A DNA stretch of 64,000 nt from JBCBTJ01 sp039818665 (GCA_039818665.1 JBCBTJ010000003.1:26425-90424), one strand, 5' to 3'. Counted from the stretch's first letter, positions 7,914 to 17,367 are shown. Numbers and translations are program-made. Notes: generated by a model not told the origin, from the letters alone.

Positions 7914-8693
7914 CTAAAGCGGATTGGGCGCGGCGAGCCAGCCGCCGTCGATGAGAAGCTCGGCGCCGGTCGTCGAACTCGCATCGTCCGAGGCGAGATA
8001 GAGAATGCCGGCGGCGATCTCTTCGGAGGTCGTCATGCGTCCGATGGGCTGAACGGCTTCAAAGCCGGCGCGCATGGCGGCGGGATCTTCAGAGGCGTCG
8101 AAGGCGGCTTGGTTCATGGGCGTGTCTATCGCGCCCGGATGGACGGAATTGCAGCGTATGCCGCGATACGCCCGCGCGCAGTGCACCGCGACGGATTTCG
8201 TCAGCAGGCGCACGGCGCCCTTCGAGGCGGTGTATGCCGCCCCGCTCGCCAGGCCGACATAGCCGGTGATCGAGGAGACATTGACAATCGAGCCTTTGGG
8301 CCCGCCCGGATTGGCCTTCATCGCTTTGATAGCTTCGCGGCAGCCGAGCATCACACTGGTGGTGTTGATGGCGAGCACCCGGTTCCACGTCTCAAGCTCG
8401 GTCTCTTCGATCGTGCCCGCCACGAAAACCCCGGCATTGTTGACCAGCACGTCCAAACGGCCGTGCTCCGCAACAGCGCCGCTCACGATCTCGCGCCAGG
8501 CCGCCTCGTCGGCGACGTCTTGACGGCGATACGCCGCGCCGATCTCCGCGGCGACCGCCTCGCCCTTCTCATCCTGCACGTCGGTCAAAAGCACGCGCGC
8601 GCCTTCGGCGATGAAGCGGCGCGCGGTCGCCGCGCCGATCCCCGAGGCCGCGCCCGTCACAATGCAGACCTTGCCGTCCAAACGTCCCGCCAC
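7914..8693 (-). CDS. Short-chain dehydrogenase/reductase
   Basis: A classical SDR of 259 residues. The cofactor loop VTGAASGIGAA, an acidic LLTDVQ at the end of beta-2 (NAD+ preference), the NNAGV motif, the catalytic Ser region NVSSITGYVG and the YTASKGAV catalytic Tyr-Lys pair are intact. The closing DGGWLAAPNPL is typical. It oxidises a secondary alcohol or reduces a ketone. It lies between the VOC gene and the CurA-like reductase, with gaps of 8-17 bp, so cotranscription is clear. The substrate is unknown; five SDRs in the island suggest stepwise handling of several hydroxyl or keto positions. Confidence 0.9.
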   Translation of the reverse strand: MAGRLDGKVCIVTGAASGIGAATARRFIAEGARVLLTDVQDEKGEAVAAEIGAAYRRQDVADEAAWREIVSGAVAEHGRLDVLVNNAGVFVAGTIEETELETWNRVLAINTTSVMLGCREAIKAMKANPGGPKGSIVNVSSITGYVGLASGAAYTASKGAVRLLTKSVAVHCARAYRGIRCNSVHPGAIDTPMNQAAFDASEDPAAMRAGFEAVQPIGRMTTSEEIAAGILYLASDDASSTTGAELLIDGGWLAAPNPL

Positions 8694-8701
8694 TGTCTCC
8701 C

Positions 8702-9235
8702 CTACCCAACCGGCCGCAGGCGATCAGCGCCGTCCCAATCCGCCGCGGCTTGTTTCATCATCGCGAAAAACTCGAGACCGCCCGGCGCAGGTTGAAGCAC
8801 TTCGACCAAGCCCTCTGCGCCGCCAGTCGCCGCATAGAAGACCGCACCGCCACCCGGCAGGTCCGCGGTCGTCACAAGCTCCGCACCGCTCGCCAGCGCC
8901 TTCGCTCTGGCGTCTTCGATATCGTCGGTCAGCAGGCAGACATGGTGCATCCCGCCGGCGCCCGCCCAGGGCTGGGTGTTGTAGATCGAGGGCGCGTCAT
9001 TGTGCTGTTTGATCAGCTCGATCTGCACATCGCCCCAATAGGCGAGCGCAAGCCCAAACTCGGCTTCCGATGGCGCGCCATTGAACGTCGCGTTCTGCAG
9101 CCCCGCATTCTCAATCCAAAAAAAGGGGCCGACCCCCATCATCTCCGTCCAATGCGTTACCGCCGCATCGAAATCGCGCGGCACGAAAGCGAGCTGCATC
9201 ACAGGACCGATGGACGCGATCAGCTCTTTCGCCAT
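8702..9235 (-). CDS. VOC (glyoxalase/bleomycin-resistance fold) protein
   Basis: About 177 residues. I placed the start at the internal ATG (MAKELIASIG) because it overlaps the stop of the upstream Rieske gene as ATGA, whereas longer frames run into that gene. The protein has paired beta-alpha-beta-beta-beta modules (QLAFVPRDFDAAVTHWTEMMGVGPF and GMHHVCLLTDDIEDA), with a conserved His in the second module and a Glu in LVEVLQP as possible metal ligands. VOC enzymes include epimerases, lyases, isomerases and extradiol dioxygenases. The size and the MGVGPFF...HNDAPSIY pattern suggest an epimerase/isomerase-like member rather than a dioxygenase. Confidence 0.8.
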   Translation of the reverse strand: MAKELIASIGPVMQLAFVPRDFDAAVTHWTEMMGVGPFFWIENAGLQNATFNGAPSEAEFGLALAYWGDVQIELIKQHNDAPSIYNTQPWAGAGGMHHVCLLTDDIEDARAKALASGAELVTTADLPGGGAVFYAATGGAEGLVEVLQPAPGGLEFFAMMKQAAADWDGADRLRPVG

Positions 9236-10443
9236 CAGTCGTACATGTCGAGCGGCATACCCGCGGCGTCCGCGATCGCCTTGTGTTGGTTTTGCAGGGC
9301 GTGCTCGTTCGCGCCGTAGAGCACTTTGAAACCCGCCGGCGCCATGGTCAGCTGCTTCCACCCATTGCGCGCCACCCAATAATCCTCAGTCTCCACAACA
9401 TGCGCCGTGCCGTCATAGGCGCCTTCCACGACGGCGCGATGCTCCGCGCTCTTCACGCCCCAGGGCGCGTAGACTTTGAAATTCGTATGCATCCCGCCGA
9501 CGGCCTCCGGGAAATGCCGGAAGATCTGCACCATGGGATCGCTATCGGTGACCGTCCCATAGAAGATGATCGTGTTCGGGAAGAGATAATGGACGCCTTC
9601 ATACTGCGTCGCGGGCCACTCCCTTTCGGGCTTGTCCGCATAGGCCTCGATCGATCTCGACGCCCAGCCGACGCGGTGATGGCGGCCGAAAGTCTCATAC
9701 TGCATCTCGGTGCGTGAGATCAGCGAGACCGTTTCCTTGTGCAGCGCCGGGAAGTGGTAGCCTTCGCCATAAGTGTCGAGCGCGTATTTCCAGTTGCAAT
9801 CGGCCTGCATGACACCGTCTTTCACCGGCTCAGCCTGGTGCAGCTCCAGCTGTTCCAGCTCCGGCGCGAAGTCGCCGAGATGCGCCGCGACGTCGATCGC
9901 ATCGGCGCCGGGCGTCGGGATGATAAAGATCAGCCCGGCCCATTCCGCGCACGGTACGCGAATCAACCCGCGAGTCGTTCGATCGACGTCCTGGAACGCT
10001 TCCGGCTCCGGCAGGCCGACGAGACCGCCGTCGAGATCGAAGCTCCAACCGTGGAAGCGGCAGGTAATTAGCGACTTCTTGCAGGGTTCCTCGGCGAGCT
10101 TCATCGCCCGGTGCGGACACATATTGAGGAAGGCGTTCACCGCGCCTTGCTTGTTCCGGACAATGATGATCGAGGTTCCAAGCTCCTCGAACAGCATCAG
10201 CGTTCCCGGCTCCGGCAGATCGCCGCTCAGCCCGGCCAGGATCGGCGAGGCGCGCAGCATGGCGAGCTCGGCTTCGAAGCGCGCCGGATCGGTGTAGACC
10301 CGCGCGTCATTCTCCATCGCGCCACCCGGCGCCAGGTCGCCGACGCCGGCATTGACCCGCTCGACATAACCGCGCTGGCGGTCTTCCGCGATCTCTTGCC
10401 GCCGCCGCGCCCAGTCGGCGGCGGGCGGCTGTCCGTCAGGCAT
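9235..10443 (-). CDS. Rieske non-haem iron oxygenase, alpha subunit (first)
   Basis: A 402-residue ring-hydroxylating oxygenase alpha subunit. The Rieske [2Fe-2S] ligands are Cys109, His111 (CPHRAM), Cys128 and His131 (CRFHGW). The mononuclear Fe ligands His230 and His235 lie in DTYGEGYHFPALH, with Asp223 as the bridging residue. The enzyme should hydroxylate or demethylate a ring compound with O2 and electrons from a ferredoxin/reductase, but neither redox partner nor a beta subunit is in the window. Its start overlaps the end of E1beta by 8 bp and its stop overlaps the VOC start. The substrate is unknown. Confidence 0.9.
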   Translation of the reverse strand: MPDGQPPAADWARRRQEIAEDRQRGYVERVNAGVGDLAPGGAMENDARVYTDPARFEAELAMLRASPILAGLSGDLPEPGTLMLFEELGTSIIIVRNKQGAVNAFLNMCPHRAMKLAEEPCKKSLITCRFHGWSFDLDGGLVGLPEPEAFQDVDRTTRGLIRVPCAEWAGLIFIIPTPGADAIDVAAHLGDFAPELEQLELHQAEPVKDGVMQADCNWKYALDTYGEGYHFPALHKETVSLISRTEMQYETFGRHHRVGWASRSIEAYADKPEREWPATQYEGVHYLFPNTIIFYGTVTDSDPMVQIFRHFPEAVGGMHTNFKVYAPWGVKSAEHRAVVEGAYDGTAHVVETEDYWVARNGWKQLTMAPAGFKVLYGANEHALQNQHKAIADAAGMPLDMYD

Positions 10444-11446
10444 AGTTCACGGCCTCCTTCACCGCCTCGGCGATCCGCCCCGCATTCGGCAGGAAAGCGT
10501 CCTCCAATGACGGCGCGAACGGCACCGGCGTGTGCGGGCAGGTCACTTTCTTGATTGGCGCCTTGAGCGACTTGAAGCCCTTGTCCGCGACGATCGAGGA
10601 GATGTCAGCGGCGAGCGAACAGCGCGGCGGGCTCTCATCGGCGATGATGAGCCGGCCGGTGTTCTCCACGCTTTCAAGAATGGTCTCCTCATCCAGGGGC
10701 GAGGTGGTGCGCGGGTCGACCACTTCGCAATCAATGCCGTCCTTCGCCAGCGCCTCGGCCGCCGCCATCGCATGCAGCATCGATCCGCCCATGGCGACGA
10801 TGGTCGCGTCGGAGCCCTCGCGCACATATTCAGCCTCTCCGAAGGGGATCGTATACGCCTCGTCCGGCACGTCGGCCTCGGTGTCGTAGAGTGTCTTCGA
10901 CTCCATAAAGATCACCGGGTCATCATCCCGGATCGCTTCGATCAGCAGGCCCTTCGCGTCATAGGCGTTCGTCGGCATCACGACTTTCAAACCCGGGATC
11001 ATCGTGAAGAGCGGATGCAGCGTCTGGCTGTGCTGGGCGCCCGCGCGCAGGCCCGCGCCGATCATGGTGCGCAGCACCCAGGGCGTCTTCGCTTTGCCGC
11101 CGAACATGTAGTGGAACTTCGCAGCCTGGTTGTAGACCTGGTCCATGCAGACGCCGATGAAGTCGACGAACATGATCTCGGCGACGGGGCGCATTCCGGT
11201 CAACGCCGCGCCATTGGCCGCGCCGATGATCGCGCTTTCAGAGATCGGCGTGTCGATCACCCGGTCGCCGCCGAAGCGGTCGTAAAGCCCCGCGGTGACG
11301 CCGAACACGCCGCCAACGCTACCGGGCCCGCCCGACGAGCCTTGCCCGCCGGCCACATCCTCGCCCATGACGATCACATTCGAGTCGCGCTCCATTTCCT
11401 GAGCCAGCGCTTCATTGATGGCGGTGCGGACGGATTTCTTCGGCAT
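10436..11446 (-). CDS. 2-oxoacid/acetoin dehydrogenase E1 component, beta subunit
   Basis: A 336-residue E1beta of the pyruvate/acetoin/branched-chain family. It has the N-terminal ALAQEMERDSNVIVMGEDVAG, the SESAIIGAANGAA segment, the RAGAQHSQTLHPLFTMIPGLK region and a C-terminal transketolase domain with KVTCPHTPVPFAP. With E1alpha it forms the alpha2-beta2 TPP enzyme that decarboxylates a 2-oxoacid or cleaves a 2-hydroxyketone and passes the acyl unit to lipoyl-E2. The only E2 in the window is AcoC-like (23998-25116), which favours the acetoin-dehydrogenase type. Located 12 bp after E1alpha. Confidence 0.9.
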   Translation of the reverse strand: MPKKSVRTAINEALAQEMERDSNVIVMGEDVAGGQGSSGGPGSVGGVFGVTAGLYDRFGGDRVIDTPISESAIIGAANGAALTGMRPVAEIMFVDFIGVCMDQVYNQAAKFHYMFGGKAKTPWVLRTMIGAGLRAGAQHSQTLHPLFTMIPGLKVVMPTNAYDAKGLLIEAIRDDDPVIFMESKTLYDTEADVPDEAYTIPFGEAEYVREGSDATIVAMGGSMLHAMAAAEALAKDGIDCEVVDPRTTSPLDEETILESVENTGRLIIADESPPRCSLAADISSIVADKGFKSLKAPIKKVTCPHTPVPFAPSLEDAFLPNAGRIAEAVKEAVNYA

Positions 11447-11458
11447 GTCGGGCGGATC

Positions 11459-12433
11459 CTAATAGGCCGACGCGTAGACGTCGGTTTCCAATTCAGTCGT
11501 GTCGGGGAACGGGGCGGCGAGGCCCGCGGCCACGGCCTTTTCGATCTCAGCGGCGATCTCTCCTTCGATCACGTCGAGGTCGCCGTCGCTCATCAGCTCC
11601 GCCTCGGTGACGCGCGCGCGGAAATTCTTCAGCCCGTCGCGCCCGCGCGCTTCAGCGAGCTCTTCGGGGGTCCGGTAAGGCTGGGGGTCGCCGACAAAGT
11701 GGCCGAGATAGCGCGGGCATTCAGTGACGATCGTGTACGGACCTTCCGCGGCCCGGCCGCGTTCCAACGCGCGCCCCATCGCGTCGCGCACGGCGAAAAA
11801 GTCCGTCCCGTCCGCCGTCTCCGACGGCATGCCGAAGGAGGCCGCCCGCTCGGCGATCGAGGGCGCGCCGACGGCGTAGGACGTCGCCGTATGCTCGCCA
11901 TAGCCATTGTTCTCAATCACGAAGATCGCCGGCGCGCCGAGCACGACCGCCATGTTCATCGCCTCGAACGTCGTGCCCTGATTGGACGAGCCGTCGCCGC
12001 CAAAGGCCACCGCCACTTTGCCGGTCTTCTTCAGCTTCTGCGTCAGCGCGGCGCCCACCGCGATGGGCGGCGAGCCCCCGACAATCGCGTTCGCCCCCAG
12101 CATGCCGCGGTCGAAATCGGCGATGTGCATCGAGCCGCCCTTGCCATTGCAGAGCCCGCCCGCCTTGCCCATGATTTCCAGCATCATGCCTTCGATTTCG
12201 CAGCCCTTGGCGAGGCAGTGGCCATGGCCGCGATGGGTCGAGCCGATCCAGTCTTCGTCCGTCAGTTCGTGGCAGATCCCGACGCCGGAGGCTTCTTGGC
12301 CGAGATACACATGCGCAAAACCAGGAATATTGCCCTGGGCGAACTCCTTCTCCACGCGTTCTTCGAACTGCCGGATGGCGGACATCCGCCGATACGCCCT
12401 GGCGAGCTCGTCCCGGCTCATCTGAAGCTGCAT
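11459..12433 (-). CDS. 2-oxoacid/acetoin dehydrogenase E1 component, alpha subunit
   Basis: A 324-residue E1alpha. The TPP/Mg motif is clear (GDGSSNQG followed by IENNGYG), as are the N-terminal RQFEERVEKEFAQGNIPGFAHVYLGQEA and THRGHGHCLAKG segments and the substrate-loop GKGGSMHIAD. It resembles AcoA/PdhA-type subunits of about 325 residues that lack extra domains. In the island it may act on an alpha-hydroxyketone or diketone rather than pyruvate, since housekeeping PDH genes are normally elsewhere with an E2 and E3. No E3 gene is in the window. Confidence 0.9.
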   Translation of the reverse strand: MQLQMSRDELARAYRRMSAIRQFEERVEKEFAQGNIPGFAHVYLGQEASGVGICHELTDEDWIGSTHRGHGHCLAKGCEIEGMMLEIMGKAGGLCNGKGGSMHIADFDRGMLGANAIVGGSPPIAVGAALTQKLKKTGKVAVAFGGDGSSNQGTTFEAMNMAVVLGAPAIFVIENNGYGEHTATSYAVGAPSIAERAASFGMPSETADGTDFFAVRDAMGRALERGRAAEGPYTIVTECPRYLGHFVGDPQPYRTPEELAEARGRDGLKNFRARVTEAELMSDGDLDVIEGEIAAEIEKAVAAGLAAPFPDTTELETDVYASAY

Positions 12434-12468
12434 GGATACTTCCTTCCGCTGATCTTCGCGTTGAAACC

Positions 12469-13242
12469 CTAGTCCGCCCCGCGCCCGCCATCGACCGTCA
12501 ATTCGACGCCGGTGACGTAGGAGGATTGATCCGAGGCGAGATAGGCGATGGCGTCCGCCATGTATTCCGGCAAGCCGATCATCTTAAGCGGCGTGTCCTC
12601 GGCGAATGCGTCCTTCAAAGCCGGATCGTCGCCGAAATTGCTGGTGAGCATCTCTGTCCAGATGACGCCGGGGTGGAGCGAGTTCACCCGGATTGGCGGA
12701 TCAAGCTCGGCGCCCTCGAGCGCGGCCGATTTCGTCATTCCCGCAATCGCGCCCTTGGTCGCGCAATAGGCCGTCGCGCCGGGATAGCCGACCTGCCCCA
12801 TCAGGGAGGAGACATTCACAATCGACCCGCCGCGCCCCGTCTCTTTGATCGCGCGGAACCCGTGCTTCATGCCGAGAAACGTCCCCTCGACATTGATCTG
12901 ATAGATCCAGTCATAATCCTCGACCGTCGTCTCTTCGATCGGTTTGACCATGAAGACGCCGGCATTGTTCACCACCACATCAAGCCCGCCGAAGCGCGAG
13001 GACGCCTCGCCGACGACCCGTTCCCAATCGGCTTCCCTAGCGATGTCCTGGCGAATGAAGATCCCCTCCCCGCCAGCCTCTTTCATGAGCTTCTCGGTCT
13101 CAGCGCCCGCGGCCTCGTCGCGGCCGGTGGCGATCACTTTCGCGCCCGACTGGGCGAAGAGCTGCGCGGCCGAGCGCCCCATGCCTTTCGTCGCGCCGGT
13201 GATGATGGCGACTTTGTCTTTGAGTTCGGCGACCGTGGTCAT
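12469..13242 (-). CDS. Short-chain dehydrogenase/reductase
   Basis: A 257-residue SDR with ITGATKGMGRSAA (cofactor loop), IATGRD at beta-2, NNAGVF, NVSSLMGQVG and the catalytic YCATKGAIAG motif; the active site is complete. The Arg in TGRD suggests possible NADP(H) use, unlike the LLTDV of the 7914 SDR. Its start overlaps the stop of the upstream SDR by 4 bp. Both probably act on successive hydroxyl/keto groups of the same skeleton. Confidence 0.9.
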   Translation of the reverse strand: MTTVAELKDKVAIITGATKGMGRSAAQLFAQSGAKVIATGRDEAAGAETEKLMKEAGGEGIFIRQDIAREADWERVVGEASSRFGGLDVVVNNAGVFMVKPIEETTVEDYDWIYQINVEGTFLGMKHGFRAIKETGRGGSIVNVSSLMGQVGYPGATAYCATKGAIAGMTKSAALEGAELDPPIRVNSLHPGVIWTEMLTSNFGDDPALKDAFAEDTPLKMIGLPEYMADAIAYLASDQSSYVTGVELTVDGGRGAD

Positions 13243-13976
13243 CGTGTGATCAAGCCTCCGTCGACAACCAGCTCCGCGCCGGTCATGAATTTCGATCGGT
13301 CGGTCGCTGAGAACAGCACGGCGTCCGCAACCTCGCCCGCGTCCGCGAACCGTTTCATCGGCACGGCCATCGGCGCGATCTGTTCTTCCGGGAAGGGCGC
13401 GGTCATGTCGGTCCGCACGAAGCCCGGCAGCACCGCGTTGACCCGGATCTGCTCCGCGCCAAGCTCCAAGGCCGCCGCTTTCGCGAGCAGGCGGACGCCC
13501 GTCTTTGACGCCGAATAGTGCGCATAGGCCGGCGCGCTGATCCGTCCCATGACCGAGGAGATCAGAATGATCGAGCCGCCCTCGCCATGTTTTCGGATCG
13601 CCTGGGCGCCATGCTTCACCGCCAGAAACGCGCCCTTCAAATTGACGTCCTGCATGGCGCGGAAGTCTTCGAGCGGCATGTCCGCCAAGGGAAAAGCCGT
13701 CGACACGCCGGCGTTGGCGACCAGGATGTCGACCCGCCCGAAGGCCGCGTCGGCTTCGGCCATCACGCGCGACCAGTCCGCGTCTGAGGCGACGTCCTGC
13801 TGCGTGAACCGCACATCGCCGGCCAGACTGTCCGCCGCCGCCGCGCCGACCTCGGCGTTGCGGCCGGTGATCAGCACGCGCGCTCCCGCCTCGGCGAGCG
13901 CTTTCGCGCAGGCGAGCCCGATCCCGCGGCCGCCGCCCGTTATGATCGCCGCTTTGCCGTCCAATTCACCGGCCAT
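13239..13976 (-). CDS. Short-chain dehydrogenase/reductase, first gene of long minus-strand unit
   Basis: A 245-residue SDR with ITGGGRGIGLACA, ITGRNAEVGAA at the cofactor-specificity loop, VANAGVS, LISSVMGRISA and the catalytic YSASKTGV. It is the first gene of the nine-gene block that runs down to 6051. Only about 75 bp separate it from the upstream TonB receptor gene, and that gap contains no copy of the shared island motif, so transcription probably continues from the receptor promoter. Confidence 0.9.
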   Translation of the reverse strand: MAGELDGKAAIITGGGRGIGLACAKALAEAGARVLITGRNAEVGAAAADSLAGDVRFTQQDVASDADWSRVMAEADAAFGRVDILVANAGVSTAFPLADMPLEDFRAMQDVNLKGAFLAVKHGAQAIRKHGEGGSIILISSVMGRISAPAYAHYSASKTGVRLLAKAAALELGAEQIRVNAVLPGFVRTDMTAPFPEEQIAPMAVPMKRFADAGEVADAVLFSATDRSKFMTGAELVVDGGLITR

Positions 13977-14051
13977 ACGTTGTCGCGTCCTTTCACATGC
14001 GCGAGGGGCGGCGCCGTGGACCCCGCCCCCCGAAGTTTAGACCGCCTGGGC

Positions 14052-16433
14052 CTAGAACTCGGCCTGGAGCTCCACCAGCCAGTTAAAGTCGTCAGCGAAC
14101 CGCTGGAAGAAGACTGTCGGAAGCGAATTGATCCGATAGTCTTTGTCGTTGAGGTTCCGCCCGGAGAAGGACAGACGGTAATTGTCCCACTCATAAGCCA
14201 CCGACGCGTCCAGCAGGCCGTACCCAGGCTCGATGTCCTGCGAACCGAAGCCGCCAGCGAGACCATGATCGTCAATGAAGTTCCAACCCAAAGACAGGAT
14301 CAAATCGCCTGGCCCGACCTCGGTTTGGTATAGACCTCGGATCGCGTAGTTGAAGTCGGCGACCCGGATCAACGGCGTGCCCGTGCGGTCGGAGATCGAG
14401 CCCGGCGCGCCAGCCGTGGCGCCCGGTCCGATTCCGACGCGTGTGCCGTCGACGACGCCGTCCGTAATGTCGCCGTCCTGGATGCCGAGAACGCCGGTCA
14501 GCGTGAACCCTTCCAAGAAGGCCGGCGAGATCACCGCCTCAAGCTCGAAACCGTCGATCTCCACCTTCGGGAAGTTGTTGATGTAGGTGTTAGTGCCGGG
14601 CCCGAAGCCTGGCGTCACGACGACATCGTTGACCTGGAAATTGTCCACATCGGTCATGAAGTAGGCGGCGTTCAGGATCAGTTGCCCGTCCAAGAAGGTG
14701 TTCTTCGTGCCGAACTCCCAGGCCGTCACCGTCTCCGGCTCATAGGCGAGGAAATTGTTCTCCGGGCAGAGGATCTCGCCCGGAATGCCGTCGCCGTCGT
14801 CCGGCAAGCAGTTCGGCTGGCCCTCGACCTGCTCGGACAGCGTGCCGCGGATCGACAAGCCGCCGGACCGGAAGCCGCCCGACCGCGACAAGTAGAACAG
14901 ATGATCCGGCGCCGGCTGCCAATCGATCGCAAAGCGCGTGATCACATCGTCGAACTCGACCGAGTCCGTGAATTGCGGGATCAGCGGGAAGAGCACGCCC
15001 GGCGCGACCTCGACATCGTAACCCGTGAAGAAGTCCCGCGACTCGTCGATATAGCGGAAGCCGCCCGAGATGGTCAGCGTGTCGAGGATGTTCCAATCCA
15101 CATTGCCGAAAACCGCGATGGAGTCATTGTCCTCGCCGGACAACTGGAACACCGCGGCATTGGTCGTCTGATCGAGCATGGTCTGCGCGTCGAAATAGTA
15201 GACGCCGAGCAGATAATCGAACGGGCCTTGCTCGCCGGCGAGCCGCACTTCTTGCGTGAATTGCTCATAGGTCTGATCGCGGACCGTGTGCAGCACGCCC
15301 GCCGGGTTGGTCGGCGAGGCGAGCAGCGCGTTCACCGCAGTGGGCGGGCAGGCCACGAGCGTTGAGCACGTGCCGTCGAAATCCTGGTTCACCAAATCTT
15401 CGGAGTCGACATAGGCGGTAACCGAGGTCAGTTCGCCGATCGGAGTGTCGATCGTCAGAATGCCCCGATAGATCAGGGTCTCAAGCTCGTCTGAGTCGGG
15501 GAAATCGTTGAAGATTTCGCGCGGCCCCAGCCCGGCCGGGCTGCCGGTCTCCGCATTGAAACCGGGGATCAACGAAAAATCGACGCCGAACAGGCTTTGG
15601 AAGCTCGCCACGGTGAAGGCGTTGCCATACTGAACCGGCGTGCCGCCGCCGCTATGGTCGATATAGTCGATCCCAAGCTCGACATTCGCCCAAGGCGCAA
15701 GGTCGTAGTCCAGCACGGCCGTAATGCCGAAATAGTCGAACCCATCGACCGTATCGCCGAGCAACAAGTCTTCCGTAAAGCCGTCAGTCCGCCGATAGGT
15801 GCCGCCCAGCTTGAACCCGCCATCCTCGCCCAAAGGCGCGTTGGCGACGCCTTTGACGATCACCTCGTTGTGCGAGCCATAGGCGACCGAGGTGCGCAGA
15901 CCGAAGTCCCTGGTCGGCGCGGTGCGGATGACGTTGATCGCGCCGGCCGTTGTGTTCTTTCCGAAGAAGATGCCCTGCGGGCCGCGGTTCACGTCGACCT
16001 GTTGAATGTCGAACGCATCGACCAGTTGGCCGGTGTTCGTGCCGAGGAACACGCCGTCGACGATCACGCCGGCCGCCGGGTTCTGCGTCTTCTCGACGTC
16101 GGCGTAGCCCTGCCCACGGATATAGATAGCGCCGCCGCCCGGAACGGCGGTCGTCTGACCAATGAAGGTGTTCGGCGCGAGACCTGTCAGGTCCGCCAGA
16201 TTACGCGGCTTGATCGCTTCGATCGTCTCTTCGGTGATCGCGGTCACGGCGACCGCGATGTCCTGGAGATTCTCCTCGCGGCGGGTGGTGGTGACCATGA
16301 CCGTGTCGCGCACCATCATTTCGTCTTCTTCGGCTTCAGCCGCGTCCTGTGCGGCGGCCGTGGTGAGACCGCTGAGCGCCACGGCGGTGACGAGACAGCT
16401 GCTCACCAAAAGATTCGCTTTCGCGTTCTTCAT
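14052..16433 (-). CDS. TonB-dependent outer-membrane receptor
   Basis: The 793-residue protein starts with a cleavable signal peptide (LTTAAAQD near residue 28), then a TonB-box-like DTVMVTTTRREENLQDI. A plug domain follows (TGLAPNTFIGQ, GGAIYIRGQG, VDGVFLGTN, QQVDVNRGPQGIFFGKNTTAG), then a 22-strand type barrel ending in the required terminal Phe (VELQAEF). It takes up large or scarce substrates across the outer membrane with energy from TonB-ExbBD. It belongs to the class common in alphaproteobacteria for terpenoid, steroid, aromatic or glycan uptake rather than classic siderophores. Its divergent promoter with the 16594 unit carries island site 2. It likely imports the island's substrate. 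Confidence 0.93.
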   Translation of the reverse strand: MKNAKANLLVSSCLVTAVALSGLTTAAAQDAAEAEEDEMMVRDTVMVTTTRREENLQDIAVAVTAITEETIEAIKPRNLADLTGLAPNTFIGQTTAVPGGGAIYIRGQGYADVEKTQNPAAGVIVDGVFLGTNTGQLVDAFDIQQVDVNRGPQGIFFGKNTTAGAINVIRTAPTRDFGLRTSVAYGSHNEVIVKGVANAPLGEDGGFKLGGTYRRTDGFTEDLLLGDTVDGFDYFGITAVLDYDLAPWANVELGIDYIDHSGGGTPVQYGNAFTVASFQSLFGVDFSLIPGFNAETGSPAGLGPREIFNDFPDSDELETLIYRGILTIDTPIGELTSVTAYVDSEDLVNQDFDGTCSTLVACPPTAVNALLASPTNPAGVLHTVRDQTYEQFTQEVRLAGEQGPFDYLLGVYYFDAQTMLDQTTNAAVFQLSGEDNDSIAVFGNVDWNILDTLTISGGFRYIDESRDFFTGYDVEVAPGVLFPLIPQFTDSVEFDDVITRFAIDWQPAPDHLFYLSRSGGFRSGGLSIRGTLSEQVEGQPNCLPDDGDGIPGEILCPENNFLAYEPETVTAWEFGTKNTFLDGQLILNAAYFMTDVDNFQVNDVVVTPGFGPGTNTYINNFPKVEIDGFELEAVISPAFLEGFTLTGVLGIQDGDITDGVVDGTRVGIGPGATAGAPGSISDRTGTPLIRVADFNYAIRGLYQTEVGPGDLILSLGWNFIDDHGLAGGFGSQDIEPGYGLLDASVAYEWDNYRLSFSGRNLNDKDYRINSLPTVFFQRFADDFNWLVELQAEF

Positions 16434-16508
16434 TTCTCATTCCTCCCAGGCGCCGGTGTTTTTTGTTCGATAGTCCCTGCGTCCGGGGGGAGTTTGCTTT
16501 TCGCCGCC

Positions 16509-16554
16509 AAAAAAAGTCAAGGCTGCTTGTTAAAAGCAGGACGTTTTGTTTAAA
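16509..16554. promoter_or_regulatory. Island operator, site 2 (divergent promoter TonB receptor / SDR-P450 unit)
   Basis: The perfect inverted repeat CTGCTT (16523-16528) and AAGCAG (16534-16539) has a 5-bp spacer and is flanked by GTC on the left and GAC on the right, then by A- and T-rich tails. On the minus strand it reads AACAAGCAGCCTTGACT followed by a T-run, which matches site 3 in all positions outside the central four bases. On the plus strand TTGTTA and TTTAAA, spaced 16 bp, overlap the repeat and could be the promoter of the P450 unit. Confidence 0.55.
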
Positions 16555-16593
16555 CCTGTTGCGAAGAGAGAACGAGGCGAGGAGCGGAGACGC

Positions 16594-17367
16594 ATGGCGT
16601 CCGGCAGGTTGAACGGAAAAATCGCTGTCATATCAGGCGGCGCCAGCGGCATCGGTGCGGCGGCGGCGCGGCGCTTCGTCGAAGAAGGCGCGAAAGTCGT
16701 CCTCGGCGACATTCAAGAAGACAAGCTGAAAGCCCTGTCGGACGAGCTCGGCGCAGCCGCCGATTGGCGGCGCCTCGACGTCCGCGAGCCGGCCGATTGG
16801 GCCGAGATCATGTCGGCGGCCGCCGCGTTCGGCACGCCCACCACGATCGTCAACTCGGCCGGCGTTTCCATTCCCGGCACGATCGAAGAGATCGACCTTG
16901 AGGCCTTTCGCACCACGACAAGCATCAATCTCGACGGCGTGTTCCTCGGCTGCAAATTCGGCGTCGAAGCGCTGAAGGGCGGCCAGGGCGGTTCCATTAT
17001 CAACATCGCCTCGACGCTCGGCGTTCAGTCCGGCGCGATCTTCCCAGCCTATTCCGCCTCAAAGGGCGGCGTCCGGCTGCTGACCCGCGCCGTGGCGCTG
17101 CACTGCGCAGAGCAGGGCTACGACATCCGCGCCAACACGATCCTCCCAGGCGCCATCCATACGGAGATGGTCGAAGGCTATGTCGCGGCGGGCGAGCAAG
17201 CCGGCCAGACCCGCGACGACGTCATTCAGGGCTTCGCGGCGGCCCATCCCATGAAGCGATTAGGCCGCCCCGAAGAAACCGCGGACGCCATCGTTTTTCT
17301 GGCGTCGGACGAGTCCTCGTTTACAACTGGAGCCGACCTGCCGGTGGATGGCGGGTTTCTGGCGTAG
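16594..17367 (+). CDS. Short-chain dehydrogenase/reductase
   Basis: A 257-residue SDR. Start ATG 16594 follows GAGGCGAGGAGCGGAG; the longer frame upstream would run through the promoter. Cofactor loop ISGGASGIGAAAA has Ser in place of the usual first Thr, with VLGDIQ at beta-2 (NAD+ preference), NSAGVS, NIASTLGVQSG and the catalytic YSASKGGV. First gene of a unit with P450 and epoxide-hydrolase-like enzyme, so oxidation of the diol formed by those two is a sensible job for it. Confidence 0.9.
   Translation: MASGRLNGKIAVISGGASGIGAAAARRFVEEGAKVVLGDIQEDKLKALSDELGAAADWRRLDVREPADWAEIMSAAAAFGTPTTIVNSAGVSIPGTIEEIDLEAFRTTTSINLDGVFLGCKFGVEALKGGQGGSIINIASTLGVQSGAIFPAYSASKGGVRLLTRAVALHCAEQGYDIRANTILPGAIHTEMVEGYVAAGEQAGQTRDDVIQGFAAAHPMKRLGRPEETADAIVFLASDESSFTTGADLPVDGGFLA

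Noticed and set aside
10532..12472. A 646-codon open frame on the plus strand opposite the E1 alpha/beta genes
   Set aside because: It is antisense to two clear enzyme genes, has Arg/His/Asp-rich low-complexity composition and no family motif. High GC at third positions keeps antisense frames open.
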